DNA from: Zygaena filipendulae
Taxonomy: Eukaryota > Arthropoda > Insecta > Lepidoptera > Zygaenidae
Assembly: GCA_907165275.2 (NCBI GenBank)
Contig: OU015654.1
Span: 10,185,501 to 10,249,500, forward strand
Length of the DNA stretch: 64,000 bases
Direction: 5' to 3'
Shown piece after piece: positions 20,908 to 31,950 of the stretch (its first letter is position 1; every line of letters begins with the position of its first letter). The position numbers and the translations under genes were made by a program. The notes under the pieces were generated by a model. That model did not search any database. It was given only the letters and a program-made list of their open reading frames with translations, and was not told where the DNA came from.

Positions 20908-21683
20908 AAGTCCCAAAAAAGGCTTAGTCATTTTCATTTATCACAAATTGAGACGTTATAAAACTGGCACGAAGAAAACTTTGTACTGAAGATCTCGGTC
21001 GATCCAATTGTTGTTTTTTTCCTGAACAAATATTTTGAAACTTTTCATTGTTAGGCATACTTTACCCGTAGCTTTTCGAGTAGGTACATACTTACTTATT
21101 TCTGTATAGGTACCTACTAGGCGTCTCCAATGTAAATGTGGCAATTCCCAATAGTCTTAAGATGTTACGTCACCTGAAACTTTATTCTTCACTAAAATTG
21201 ACTGTGGATAGTATATATCTATCTTTACAGACTGTCAGGTTGAATGACGGATTTATCAAATCCCTGATATATCATGCCTAGATGTTATTAAAACAAAAAT
21301 AGGTAAACATTAAAAAGATACACCGATAAATTACAGAAAAAACCTTAAATAAATGCGTGTGTTTAGGTACGTGGGTCAATGACGTTTACATTTGATTTGT
21401 CGGTGCGCCAGCGGCAACACAAAAGGAAAGGGGCGTTGAATGACCTTAGGTAGGTACCTATTGTCCGTCAGCGTGTCGGCAACTTGCGCGCTCAATTTTC
21501 TTGAATAATTTTGTCTGCGCCAAAAATAGTTTTTTTTTATTTTTTTATTTTTTTATTTAGTTAAGAATCGAAAACTAATTACCCTCCTTCAATAAGTCCT
21601 TCGTTTAACCTAACACTCTGTATATTATTATTAAAAACATCAACGCTATGTACAATTTTTATAAGACTTCCTTTTATATTCCT
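20908..21683. other. Unassigned stretch
   Basis: AT-rich with long T runs at 21,530-21,560. No gene seen. Confidence 0.4.
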
Positions 21684-21890
21684 TAATGATACTATAAATG
21701 CAAAAATGGCTCTGTCTGTCTGTCAGTTCCGCACCTTAAACTACTAAACCAATCATCGTGTTTCAATAAAAAAAAAAAAACATGATGTCAGGGGTAACAT
21801 TAATGACAATGGGGTACATTTTGCCCCGGAATTTGCACGGGAACTCCGAACTTAACGCGACTGTGAACCGCGGGGAATAACTTGTATAAC
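21684..21890 (+). mobile_element. Helitron-like element, module M1, diverged
   Basis: GATACTATAAATGCAAAAAT start, CTGTCTGTCTGTC run, GATGTCAGGGGTAAC, a run of A at 21,768-21,780, and a decayed terminus GCACGGGAACTCCGAACTTA then GTGAACCGCGGGGAATAAC. Confidence 0.7.
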
Positions 21891-22476
21891 ACAAGCACTG
21901 AGAGTAAGTTTTTTTGAAATTGGAGCCAGCTCCTAAGGGGCTGTAAAAGGAGGTAAAAGTTTGTATTGATAGAAGTGTTTTTAGTTTGGATGTTATATAC
22001 AGAGTGATGGACATCAGTCTGTAGGTTCTTTTTTCAAATAAACAAAAATTTAGGTATTCCGGGATTTTTGGTAACTCAACCTTTGAATTGAAAAGGGAAA
22101 ACACTGGAAACAAATTATAACATGGGATGTCTACATCTAGAATACTAGTAGCAAAATATCGTTACCGGCTACGTATGTACGTAGGTAGATATAAGCATTA
22201 ATCTGATTTATGCCGTAAGAGGAAGAGTAGACGGGTAGTTATTACCATTACACGAAAGTGGTTCTCATAAAATGTAGCTGAGTGTACGCAATTTCAGTGT
22301 GGAGTTGAGGCGCTAGGAATCCCTCGAGGCAGCACGCGCTAGAACACTGTGCTTAATAGCTAGATACATTCTGCAAATACAAGTCGGGATCGAAAGAGAA
22401 ACTGAAGTATTTGGATTTATACTGTATTCGTTTAATTAAAGGTACATAATATAATATATGAAACGAATATGGAAAA
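21891..22476. other. Unassigned stretch
   Basis: A 116-codon minus-strand frame (21,763-22,113) overlaps the preceding Helitron-like repeat and has no family resemblance, so I do not call it a gene. Confidence 0.4.
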
Positions 22477-22625
22477 CTAGCCCCGCGGTTTCACCCGCGG
22501 TAATTACGGAGTTCCAGCAGGAATTCTGGAATAAAAAGTACCCTATGTCCTTCTCTATACCCCTGAAAACGTGCATGCCAAATTTCATCCAAATCCGTTC
22601 AGCCGTTTTTGCGTGATTGAGCAAC
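22477..22625 (-). mobile_element. Helitron-like element, module M1 (young subfamily)
   Basis: CTAGCCCCGCGGTTTCACCC terminus with a 5-base loss relative to other copies, CCCTATGTCCTTCTCTATAC, ACGTGCATGCCAAATTTCAT, and CCGTTTTTGCGTGATTGAGC. The outer end is missing. Confidence 0.8.
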
Positions 22626-22724
22626 TTAATTAGAAAGAGAGAGAGACAAAGACCAGCCCTTTCGAAGTTCCGATTTTGAATTCGACCTCAAAGAAAAACA
22701 CGTTCGGAAATTTGTACTAACTAA

Positions 22725-22860
22725 AGAATTGCACACCCCTTCCCTTTTATCTCTCTGTCAACCCAATGGTTAACTGTCAGAGAATGCCGCAAGGCATTAA
22801 GTTCGCCATTTGTACTATTTTGTGCAAGAAGAATAAATAAATAAATAAATAAATAAATTT
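22725..22860 (+). mobile_element. Non-LTR retrotransposon 3' end with (TAAA)n tail
   Basis: TGCACACCCCTTCCCTTTTA, AACTGTCAGAGAATGCCGCA, AGGCATTAAGTTCGCCATTT and TACTATTTTGTGCAAGAAGA, then about seven AAAT units. I recognise this as a common lepidopteran LINE 3' end. A second tail piece lies at 33,243-33,287. Confidence 0.75.
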
Positions 22861-23027
22861 AGCAAAAAGATAATTATGTCTTTTAATGTAAGTTATTGAA
22901 TTTTTAACTTATTGTTGTATTTAAACGAAAATAAGTATTTACTGCAAATAAAACTGATATTTAACCTGTAAATAACTATTATCTCCTAAAGTGTTCTCGC
23001 TGCTGAAGTGAAAAGTTATGTGTGTTA

Positions 23028-23160
23028 CACGAGAGCAAAGTTTTTTGCATCTCGTGCCTTTGAATCCCTCGCCACACTCAGGATTCAACTTTAGAATCAC
23101 TCGCTACGCTCGTGATTCAATCATTGAATCCTTCGCTTGCTCAGGATGCAAAATCAGCAC
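23028..23160 (+). repeat. Tandem stem-loop repeat K, copy 1
   Basis: Three stem-loops follow each other: TGAATCC with GGATTCA (23,061-23,087), GAATCAC with GTGATTC (23,094-23,118), and TTGAATCC with GGATGCA (23,124-23,150). The loops are variants of CTCGCTACGCTC. A related array at 36,128-38,035 was split by a LINE. No product can be assigned. Confidence 0.75.
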
Positions 23161-23336
23161 TCGCAGCAAAAAATGACTTGTTATTTGTTATTCAAATAAC
23201 TATTTCATCAAACTCATACGTCTATGGATAGGTCTTCAAAAATGATATTGAGGTTCAAAATACACTATTATTAAAACATCGATCAAAGTTACAACGAACT
23301 ACAAGAACTTCTTATATTATGTTACTTGCTGCTACG

Positions 23337-23380
23337 CAACCCTTCACGGGCGAGTCCGAGCACTTGGCCGCTTTTTTTAT
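23337..23380 (-). repeat. Fragment of repeat J
   Basis: AACCCTTCACGGGCGAGTCC and GAGCACTTGGCCG match the end of the repeat at 29,578-29,818. Confidence 0.6.
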
Positions 23381-24203
23381 TTATATAGATAGGTACGGTT
23401 ATATAGATATATCCAGAATATTACGTTTTTGAAACTTCATTCGCTTGTAATCATGGTTACAAGTTATCAAAATATATGTTTACTTTGACGTGCTATAACT
23501 ACGGGAAGTCCGAAATAAACGTGAATGAAGCCGAGAAACAGAATAACTGATATTTTTTGTTATTCTGGATAGAAATCACTTTCGATTATTTCCGGGGCGT
23601 TTTGGTGTCGTGCCAAATTTACACTTCCTGCCAGATTTCCTACTCTCTCCTCGATCTTTTTAAATGTGATCTTCGAAAACTTCGGTTCACAAATGCCGGA
23701 TGAATAAGTTATATTAAATAATAATTTTTGAGTAAAGTGGAAAAGTGACTACTCACTTTGCCATCTTAGTAGTAAAAGTGTTAAAATGAGTAATACGAAA
23801 TGGTAAAGACTAAAGTCACACCCATAAGAAAAAAATATGTACCTAATGTATGTAGGTAGTTAGTTAGACGAGCAAGAAAGTACCAATTCGAAAATGTTGT
23901 TTGTTAGTGTCATGACAGTGAATAAGTTTTGTTTTCTAGGTAAACGGGTTTTCAAGAAATAGTTATGCCTATTTGAAAATTCCATGATTAGTACAAAAAG
24001 CATGATTAGCCCATTATTATCAGCTGTGTGGAAAGGTAAACTTACATTATGATACTCACGTCTTAATTACTCCTTTTGATTACCCTGTATGAAAATTGTT
24101 TATACGCGCGGTCTAGGTACATAATAGGTACATTCTGTAGTATTTATGTAAATTTTGAACCTTTGCTTATATTAGGTATGTGAGTGCCAACGTTTGACAG
24201 TTA
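23381..24203. other. Unassigned stretch
   Basis: No gene or element ends recognised. Confidence 0.4.
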
Positions 24204-24205
24204 TA

Positions 24206-24526
24206 CAACGTGTTAATAAATTTACCAAAAACCTGATATACCCCATTTAAAAAAATAAACAATAATAATATGATCAAACACTATGCCGAAAAAATTAGTA
24301 GTCTAAAAATTATTCAACATTAGTTTGGAGCTGACCTATCTACGAAATTTCAAGCGCTACGCCCGCGTCTACGTGTTAATGACCGGTTCGATTTTTTTGC
24401 TACGGGCGCGGGCGGCGTGGCGTAGGAACTAAAAACTGAAAAAATATAACCTATATTAAAACATGGTGCGATCGATTGTCGATTCTGAACAAACTACTTT
24501 CTAGTTTTCAGTCAATTCACACGTTG
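24206..24526 (+). mobile_element. TA-flanked MITE family T, copy 1
   Basis: Ends CAACGTGTTAATAAATTTAC and the inverted TTTTCAGTCAATTCACACGTTG are flanked by TA on both sides, as for Tc1/mariner-type elements. The interior shares long blocks with 42,322-42,670: CCTATCTACGAAATT, CAAGCGCTACGCCCGCG, ATATAACCTATATTAAAACA, CGATCGATT. No transposase is encoded. Confidence 0.82.
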
Positions 24527-25154
24527 TATAAGTGTTTATAATATTTACTATGCAACTAGCTGTGTCTCGCGGGTTTCCGTGTACCTATAGTGAAAAGAAA
24601 TCCAAAAAGAAATTAAAATCTGCTCGGTTGTTTATTTGTGATTTAGTCACAAGTATCTGAATATCAAAGTTTTCTTGCCCACATAATGAATAATTGTACG
24701 TTCGCTTTTAAATCAATATAATTGTATAATAAAGGCTCAATAGAAAAGGAGTAGAGTATACCTACTCGTATATGCCCATAGTAAGTATATATATTTTTGC
24801 AGTTAGGTATATTCTGGTTATACTGAATCAATTTGCGTCAGACACATTGAGAATTCTAACTTCTAGTTACGGATGCTCTGAGCGTTTAACTATATTTGTA
24901 CCTACGTACGAACGTACCCAGTAAAGTTAGTTATTACATTGAATTAGGGCCTAACCAAACGCACCGACGCAACGCGATATCGTTGGCTTATAATAATTAT
25001 TTGGTCGATCCGTCGTTCCGTTGTGACGTGAATCAAACATAAAAAAATTGCATTTAATACTGTCGTGGACATTCCTAATCACAACAGGCGATATCTGATT
25101 GATTAAGTTAGCTTGCTGTGAACTGAATGTGTATTCGGCTCAAGCCAACCTGAG
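24527..25154. other. Unassigned stretch
   Basis: A lone Helitron-type terminus fragment (CTAGCTGTGTCTCGCGGGTT) sits at about 24,556-24,576. Otherwise nothing is recognised. Confidence 0.4.
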
Positions 25155-25337
25155 ACCTTTTGCACACTTTAAGAAATTTTCTTGTGTCTTATAAGAAATG
25201 TTTGATAAGACATCCAGTCGCTTTGGTTGTTATATAGGACTGTACATATTACAAGAAATGTCGGATAAGACACGCGCATAGTAATTTTTGTCAGATACAT
25301 GTAAGACACAAGAAAATTTCTTACAATGTGCAAAAGG
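25155..25337 (+). mobile_element. Foldback MITE with CCTTTTGCACA ends
   Basis: Inverted arms of about 37 bp: CCTTTTGCACACTTTAAGAA then ATTTTCTTGTGTCTTA on the left, and the complement on the right with two mismatches. CCTGAG occurs on both sides (25,149-25,154 and 25,338-25,343) and is a likely 6-bp target-site duplication. The interior also repeats AAGAAATGT..GATAAGACA. Superfamily unknown. Confidence 0.78.
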
Positions 25338-25343
25338 CCTGAG

Positions 25344-26343
25344 TGTCGTTAAGTTTGGGGAGACCTTTATTAGATCAGAGAGGGAACGACGATCTATCTC
25401 AAGGACATCGCGGCGACATAAATCCTCCCAGAGTTTACTCCGAAGTTACATGATTATACTATTTATGTGTAGCTTGTGACTTATACACAGAATATAGACA
25501 TTTGCAAAATATATAACATACCTGAAATTTATAGAACCCGTTTAACTTTTGATTTATTTTAAATTCTACTGTTAGTTTATATTTGTTCTACTGTTACTTT
25601 TGTAAAAAAAGTACCGAGGTATGTATTTGGGAAATCATTTCTTTTCTCTTTCAAGAGATTTCCACAGAATTCAAGTGCTTCATTTCCAAAAGATTGAATA
25701 TGATGAATTGAAATGCAAATAGGATCATGATTTTAACCGATTTCAAAAAAAGATAGTTCTGTGCGCTTGTAATAGTGTTTGTCTGTTCTCTTTTTATGTC
25801 TATAGGGATGTATATTGCATTTTTATGAACTATTTATTTAAAGGTATAGCTATAGGTAGGGTCTTATGTCCCTACAGATTTTTTTATTTAAAGCAGTATA
25901 GGTAGATATAAAAAATTTAAGTAATCAGTTTATATAAAAAAAAAAACATGAATCAGCATTTGTGACTAACTGATAGTATATACCTAAAGATCAACTTAAA
26001 TGATCTATATACTTGAATTTATTCACAAAGCTTCTTTTTCAATGTAAGCACTAAGAAAAGGTCTTAAAAAAAGGAGGAAACACCAATTGAGTAGGACAGC
26101 CAATTGAGTATATAAGATGTGCGAGTGAGAACGCGCAACCTTTCCAAACAAACTGAAAACATTTCGCGTTTCTAACAAAGTGATAAACATTACCTGGAGA
26201 CGAAGGGGTATCTTAGGTGAAATACCTTTCACTTCTTGTACCTTCCTGTAATGTATTTGCACAGGATTTTGAGTGGGCCGGATCGATGCTTGTGGACCTG
26301 TCCAACACTGTTTTCTTTAGCTTCTCTCCCATTTTATTCCGAA
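25344..26343. other. Unassigned stretch
   Basis: AT-rich, no element ends recognised. Short frames at 25,288-25,479 and 26,023-26,444 overlap repeats or look like chance. Confidence 0.4.
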
Positions 26344-26638
26344 CTAGCTGTGCTCCGCGGTTTCACCCGCGTGAGTTTCGGAGTTCCCGCAGGAACTTTT
26401 TTTTTCACACTTTATTCCATATAACATCAGCTATCTGCCAGTGAAGGTCTCGTTAAAATCAGTCCAGCGATTTCAGAGATTAGCTGGAACAAACAGACAG
26501 AAAGATAGATACACAAAAAATTATAAAGTGGTTTTATTTTATGTAGGTAAGTACCGCATATACTTCCATATGCATTAAGTGAAAAGCTATTAATTTGGAA
26601 TTACAAACAGACACTTCAATTTTATTTATATGTATAGA
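26344..26638 (-). mobile_element. Helitron-like element, module M2, near complete
   Basis: CTAGCTGTGCTCCGCGGTTT, GTTCCCGCAGGAACTTTTTT, AACATCAGCTATCTGCCAGT, AACAAACAGACAGAAAGATA, AAGTGAAAAGCTATTAATTT, and an end that reads A|TCTATACATATAAATAAAAT on the minus strand. Both the TC start and the CTAG end are present. Confidence 0.88.
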
Positions 26639-26849
26639 TGTTATACAGTATACCTACATAATTTCGCTAATGCTACGCGCCCTTATCTAATTACTTATGT
26701 CAGGTTGTGCCAAAAAATCTTTGCTTTGCAGCGCTTACGAGTATTGTATTTGCTGATTTGGATGTTGTTAGCAAACGTGTTCCGTTGCCTCGGTAATTAG
26801 ATAGTTAGGTATTGGTTGTATAAACGATGGAAACATATATACATAAGTA

Positions 26850-27080
26850 CTAGCTGTCCCCCGCGATTTCATCCGCGGTAATTTCGGAGTTCCCGCGGAG
26901 GTTGCGGGAAAAAAGTACTCTATGTCCTTCAGTTCCCGCGGGAATTCCAGGATAAAAACTATCCTATCTTTTAAGTTGGGACAAATACAACATAGTGACC
27001 AAATTTCATCACGATCGATTCAGTAGTTTCGGAGTCCATCGCGGACAAACAACGTGACTCGTGATTTATATACATTAAGA
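26850..27080 (-). mobile_element. Helitron-like element, module M3, compound terminus
   Basis: CTAGCTGTCCCCCGCGATTT, a short M1-like piece ending CTCTATGTCCTTC, a second partial terminus AGTTCCCGCGGGAATTCCAG, then M3 (AACTATCCTATCTTTTAAGT, GTTTCGGAGTCCATCGCGGA). The minus-strand start is A|TCTTAATGTATATAAATC. Confidence 0.85.
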
Positions 27081-27104
27081 TATATATACGTCGACTTATA
27101 AAAA

Positions 27105-27426
27105 CCCGGCCAAGTGCGAGTCAGACTCGCGCACGAAGGGTTCCGTATCATTATCTATAAAAACGGCAAAAAAATCATGTCTGTTTATTCATGTTTATTT
27201 TTAAAGTTAATGTATAACTTATTTAGTTATACATTAACTTCTTTGAATATTTCAAGCGTCTATACCTGTTACCATTATCAATATCAAGCAAAAACGAGCA
27301 AAAAACTGTTTAACTATCATGAGATACAGCCTGGTGACAGACGTACCATCACACGGACGGACGAACTGACAGCGAAGTCTTAGTAATAGGGTCCCGTTTT
27401 AACCTTTGGTTACGGGACCCTAAAAA
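27105..27426 (+). repeat. Dispersed repeat J, copy 1, carrying a perfect hairpin
   Basis: Starts AACCCGGCCAAGTGCGAGTC and ends GGGTCCCGTTTTAACCTTTG with GGGACCCTAAAAA, the two conserved ends of a repeat common in Lepidoptera. The middle includes ATGAGATACAGCCTGGTGAC. At 27,204-27,240 a perfect 16-bp inverted repeat (AAGTTAATGTATAACT) with a 5-nt loop replaces the usual interior. The 89-codon frame across it is not a gene. Confidence 0.8.
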
Positions 27427-27787
27427 GGTGTACGTTGTTATATAAATGGATACCTATGTCGCAGGCAAATTGTATAATCCATCCATATACGACCGTCATG
27501 CCGCTTTTTTGTGTTTGCGAGCAACCTGATATGCTCGGTTAGGTTTGTACAGTGACCACAATTGAGTCCAATGATAACAATTTCCCATAATAAACACATT
27601 TTCTGCCCTCGACATTACTCAAAATCCGGACCGTTTTTAAACGGATGAACTAGACGATTTGCCTACGGCATATTATGTGCTACAAAAGACCAATACTCAA
27701 AAAGTTAAGGTAAATGAATGCTGTGAAAAATCACGAAACTCATAGGTATCTCAATCGTATATAAATAATCGTTATATGTAGTTGTAT
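27427..27787. other. Unassigned stretch
   Basis: No gene or element ends recognised. Confidence 0.4.
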
Positions 27788-27795
27788 GTATATAC

Positions 27796-28171
27796 CAGTG
27801 TTTCTCAAAGTGGCCGATAACGCCCCCTGTGGGCGTTGGAGATCTACGGGGGGCGTTAAGGGGCCCCGATAAAAATGGGGGCATTGGCGTGGTTTAGGGG
27901 GCGATGGTTGATTTGTGATTTCATTTAGGTACTTAATATTTTAAAATTCACTAAAATTAAAACCTACCTATTTATTTCCTACTTATAATTTTTTTAATTT
28001 GATTATAATAAATTCTTAATATTATAAAGTTATGTTTTGATTGCTATCATGTCTAGTTTAGAATGTCAGCTAATATTGTTTTTTTTTAAGTTTTAGGAGT
28101 GTATAAAAAATTGGGGGCGCTGAGAAATAATTGATTTTCAAAGGTAATAGAAATAATTTTAAGAATCTCTG
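27796..28171 (+). mobile_element. hAT-type MITE with exact 8-bp duplication
   Basis: The 376-bp element starts CAGTGTTTCTCAAAGTGG and ends AAGAATCTCTG, imperfect inverted ends of hAT form. GTATATAC flanks it on both sides (27,788-27,795 and 28,172-28,179), an exact 8-bp target-site duplication as hAT transposases make. It has G-rich segments near both ends (GGGGGGCGTTAAGGGG, TTGGGGGCGCTGAG) and an AT-rich middle. No transposase is encoded. Confidence 0.9.
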
Positions 28172-28179
28172 GTATATAC

Positions 28180-29225
28180 GATGAGACACGCGGTACCCAG
28201 AAGTTCCTCATTCGAGGAGTAGGCATACTACAACATATCTCAGGGTGTGCCAATTTCAGCCTGGCATGGCAGACTGATGTCCCTTGAGTCACAGGAACAT
28301 TAAGTATACCTACGAATATAGGGTTAACATAATTATATTCAACGAGTGAGAAAACTTCGACACATTTGTATGTGTGCAATGATAGCTATTCCGTTTTCGG
28401 TGAAAATAGAAAATGTTTTTAAATAAATTATTATATACATAATTATTATTACCTATGGACGATGACCGATAACACAATAAATATAATAAAATACGAGGTC
28501 TGTATATAAATATTTTTTTTAAAGAGGTGCGTGTATCAGTATGGACTACGGATATTATATCTGTTGATGAGTACAGGAATAGTAGATTTTACAACAAGTG
28601 CACAAAACGAACCGTTTTTAATGATAAAACAGATAAAATGGTTTTGTGGACGAGTTATAAACTCTGCTTTTCACTTCGATTGCGAGGAAATAATACAGGA
28701 CCTAGTATATAATATAATATTTCTTTAATTAAAATTCAATGTAAAATTAGTACAGTTTTGAATATTGAAGGAAATCGTTTTTCCCCGCATATTAATGGTA
28801 TTTATACTATGTATGTCTTAAAAAACACAAGGCATACAGCACACATTTAATTAAAGTAAATCTTATAAAATAACAAATTATATCTATAAAATTCTTATTG
28901 TGTTTGGCTGTATGGCTAATTTTCTTTGTTCTAATATAGATTTATTTATGAGTAGATACGTTAATGCACTTGTGCACAAAATTCGATTTTATGCAGCCTA
29001 TATCCTGCCCAAATAAGCACTTTCAGAGCATGAGAAGTGAAAAAAGTGTTACTGTTGGTAAGATCGATAGATACACGATTAACAATGGAGTGAAAGTTAT
29101 AAAAAACAAAACAACGGGACGCCGAAGAAACGAACGAAAATTAGCCATGACCATTGACCACGTTAATGCAAAAAACTTATATGTTCACTCTTGACACACA
29201 CATAGTTTTTCCTACATGCCCAAAG
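28180..29225. other. Unassigned stretch
   Basis: No element ends seen. Frames of 60-97 codons at 28,086-29,194 lack family resemblance or overlap the hAT element. Confidence 0.4.
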
Positions 29226-29332
29226 AAGTTTAGGGTATAAATCTTCAAAAAGAATATAGGGTACAAATTAAGTTCCTCTCCCCCCAATCTTTTCCCCCTC
29301 CCATTCTTTTCGAAGATTTAAACCCTAAACTT
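29226..29332 (+). repeat. 107-bp foldback (possible MITE)
   Basis: AAGTTTAGGGTATAAATCTT pairs with AAGATTTAAACCCTAAACTT, and AAAAAGAAT with ATTCTTTTC, around a C-rich centre. No target-site duplication is evident. Confidence 0.65.
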
Positions 29333-29577
29333 AGGTTTGTTTGAACACAGTTACAAAAGAACTGGATAGATTAAAAAAAAATCTTGATACCTTTAAGCAT
29401 CCAGTTTCATTCATTCTTGACCTCAATCATATAAAAAATTGAGACAGTTTCACACTAAGTTAATCGTTTGCATGTTTTTCTTAGCTTGATTCATGCCTTG
29501 CATTCAAACCTAGGATTGAATCACACGCCGCGCTTTGAACGTTTTAAGGCTTCCGGATACCTGCTCAAAGACCCCGT

Positions 29578-29818
29578 TGCCCGTTTGTCTGTCCGTATCT
29601 CAACCGTGATAGCAAGACAGTTGAAATTTTCACAGATGATGTATTTCTGTTGCCGCTATAACAAAATAAATATACTAAATATACAAAAAAAAAAACAGAA
29701 TAAAATAAATATTTAAGGGGGCTCCAGTACAACAAACGCGAACTTTTTGCCGTTTTCATAGATACGAATCCTTCATGGGCGAGTCCGACTCGCACTTGGC
29801 CGGTTTTTTTAAATTTTG
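29578..29818 (-). repeat. Dispersed repeat J, copy 2
   Basis: Right end AATCCTTCATGGGCGAGTCC then GACTCGCACTTGGCCGG is the complement of the J start at 27,105. The left part has GTCTGTCCGTATCTCAACCG and GATAGCAAGACAGTTGAAAT. The far end is truncated. Two small overlapping frames in it are not genes. Confidence 0.8.
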
Positions 29819-31510
29819 CATATTTATTTGACATAGGAAATAAAAACACGCATATAAATATGCAAACGTCGTCGATAAATCCTTCACAGGCTTGAAAGCG
29901 TAATATGAATGCTGGCTGAATAGATCGATTCCTCTAAATCTCCTCGCAAATAACCGGCGGCCATTGTTGTATTATCGCTGCTCGTCCTTTTCGTACCTTA
30001 TTTGTTTTATCAATATTGGTGGACTAACGTTTGCTTGCGGTCACTCACTTGTTGACCTACTTTTCTCCCTAGATAATTTTAGTCATGCCTGCCTATAACA
30101 GCTTATAAATACCTACTAGCCGTTTCCGTATGATTTTTAATAAAAAAATTGCAATCGAAAATAGCTGTACAAAGTTTTATGGAAATTGGTTCAGGCATCA
30201 CGGAGCTGGGTGGCAATGAACTAACAGAAATACACACAAACAAAGCTATTAATTATTTTGCATTTGTAGTCTGCTTCGAATTTTGATTAAATATTTATTT
30301 TTTCAGGGTACAAATTATAACTTAAAATTATTTTTTATAAAAGATACTTAAAAAAAAATTTAACGAAAACAAAATTTAAAAAAGTTAAAATCGATATACA
30401 TATTTATGGCAAAATTACTTAATTTTTTTATGCCAAAAAATTTGGCATCTGATTGTCTTATTAGAATAATTAAATAAAATGAAATCGAATGTAAAATAAA
30501 AATTAATTCTAGGAATAAAAAAAAATATATTCTCAATAACGGTAACCTTTAACATTTAGTTTGGCAACAAATTAGTAGTTGACTATCTAATAAGACATTT
30601 TTGGAACGTATCAAATCATAAACAACCTTGTTTATTAGAGGTAGCATGGACCAATTAAACTAATTAATTGGTCCATGGAGGTAGGTAAGGAATGCTGTCA
30701 AATCAACCGACGAGGCTTGCAACTGGAACACCACGACCCCCTCTTGCATATTTGTTGCATACTGTTAGATGCAGCACCAGCTCGGTTGCTTCAGCCAAAC
30801 CAACCTTGCGGGCTTGATTTAACGATCAACGAAGTAGGTACCTAGATATACTTCCGATAAATACGTATGACATCCAACAATTAATGACCTACATGTAAAT
30901 TTTAATTCGAATTTCTTAGAATATATATACCTATTATATCTTTTCTAAATGAATATAGATATGTAGGTATATTATACTTCCTAAATTTTTCAAAGCTGGA
31001 ATTCGATTTAGTTAAATACGTACGTACGATTTAGTTAGGTACGTATAACATAAAAAGTATAATAAAATCAGTTAAATACGAGCTTTTACCTATATAACTT
31101 TATTACGTATGCCTACCTACCTACCGCGGTTGTACGACTAAAAGTCTTATCAAGTCTTCAACATTGAAAACGTATTAAAAATTCATGGTTCAAATCGATC
31201 AGGGATTTTTATTGAGTATCAGACCATAAATTTTATGTTTCGACCACTACGTCGAATAGGCTTTTATTAAACTTGCGTTTGAGATTTCATGGACGATAAA
31301 ACAGATAGGGCTTGTTAGCTCACGTAATGGCCTTCTGTAATCTGTTTGTGTTACTTTCGCCAGCCCTTTGTGGCACTGGTAAATCAAAGTCTTCGAAAAT
31401 ACATCTTAATGTTCAACTGCTGTGCTATATACGTACAATGTTAGCTGATACACACTAATTCGTATCGTATCACCAGAAGAGTAAAGTTAAAATTAAATGA
31501 AAACTCACAA
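29819..31510. other. AT-rich stretch with a perfect hairpin
   Basis: At 30,645-30,677 CATGGACCAATTAA and TTAATTGGTCCATG form a perfect 14-bp stem with a 5-nt loop. Nothing else recognised. Confidence 0.45.
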
Positions 31511-31611
31511 AGCTACAAGCTCAGGGGCAAAACAAAATTATATTGGGTCGTTAACCAACAAATCAGCTCATAATTTTGTTTTGCCCCTCGAAATGGCACT
31601 AAATTGTAGCT
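31511..31611 (+). repeat. 101-bp foldback (possible MITE)
   Basis: AGCTACAA is inverted at the right end as TTGTAGCT, and AGGGGCAAAACAAAATTAT pairs with ATAATTTTGTTTTGCCCCT. No target-site duplication seen. Confidence 0.65.
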
Positions 31612-31799
31612 ATATGCAGAGGCATGGTGTCGATTAACACCAAACGCAACCCTGTACTCAGATACGTCCCCTTACTCAAATGGTGTGGTGAAGGCTTGCA
31701 AATTTATTGTGACCTACTTAAAATTATTCGGCACATTTTTTTTTTAATTAAACTGTTGTAATCGATTGCTGATTCGGAATAAAACATTATCCGTTTTAG

Positions 31800-31950
31800 T
31801 GTATCTTTATATTTAAAAATGAAAAAAAAAAACTCGAGAATGGCTGGACCGATTTGACTAATTTTGATCTTCAAATATTTGTGGATGTTCAGGGAAGTTT
31901 TAAGAAGTAAATACGAAACTCACGCGGGTGAAACAGCGGGGCAAAGCTAG
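31800..31950 (+). mobile_element. Helitron-like element, module M5
   Basis: ACTCGAGAATGGCTGGACCG, ATTTTGATCTTCAAATATTT, GTGGATGTTCAGGGAAGTTT, AAACTCACGCGGGTGAAACA and GGGGCAAAGCTAG|T. A sister copy is at 42,672-42,823. Confidence 0.8.
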
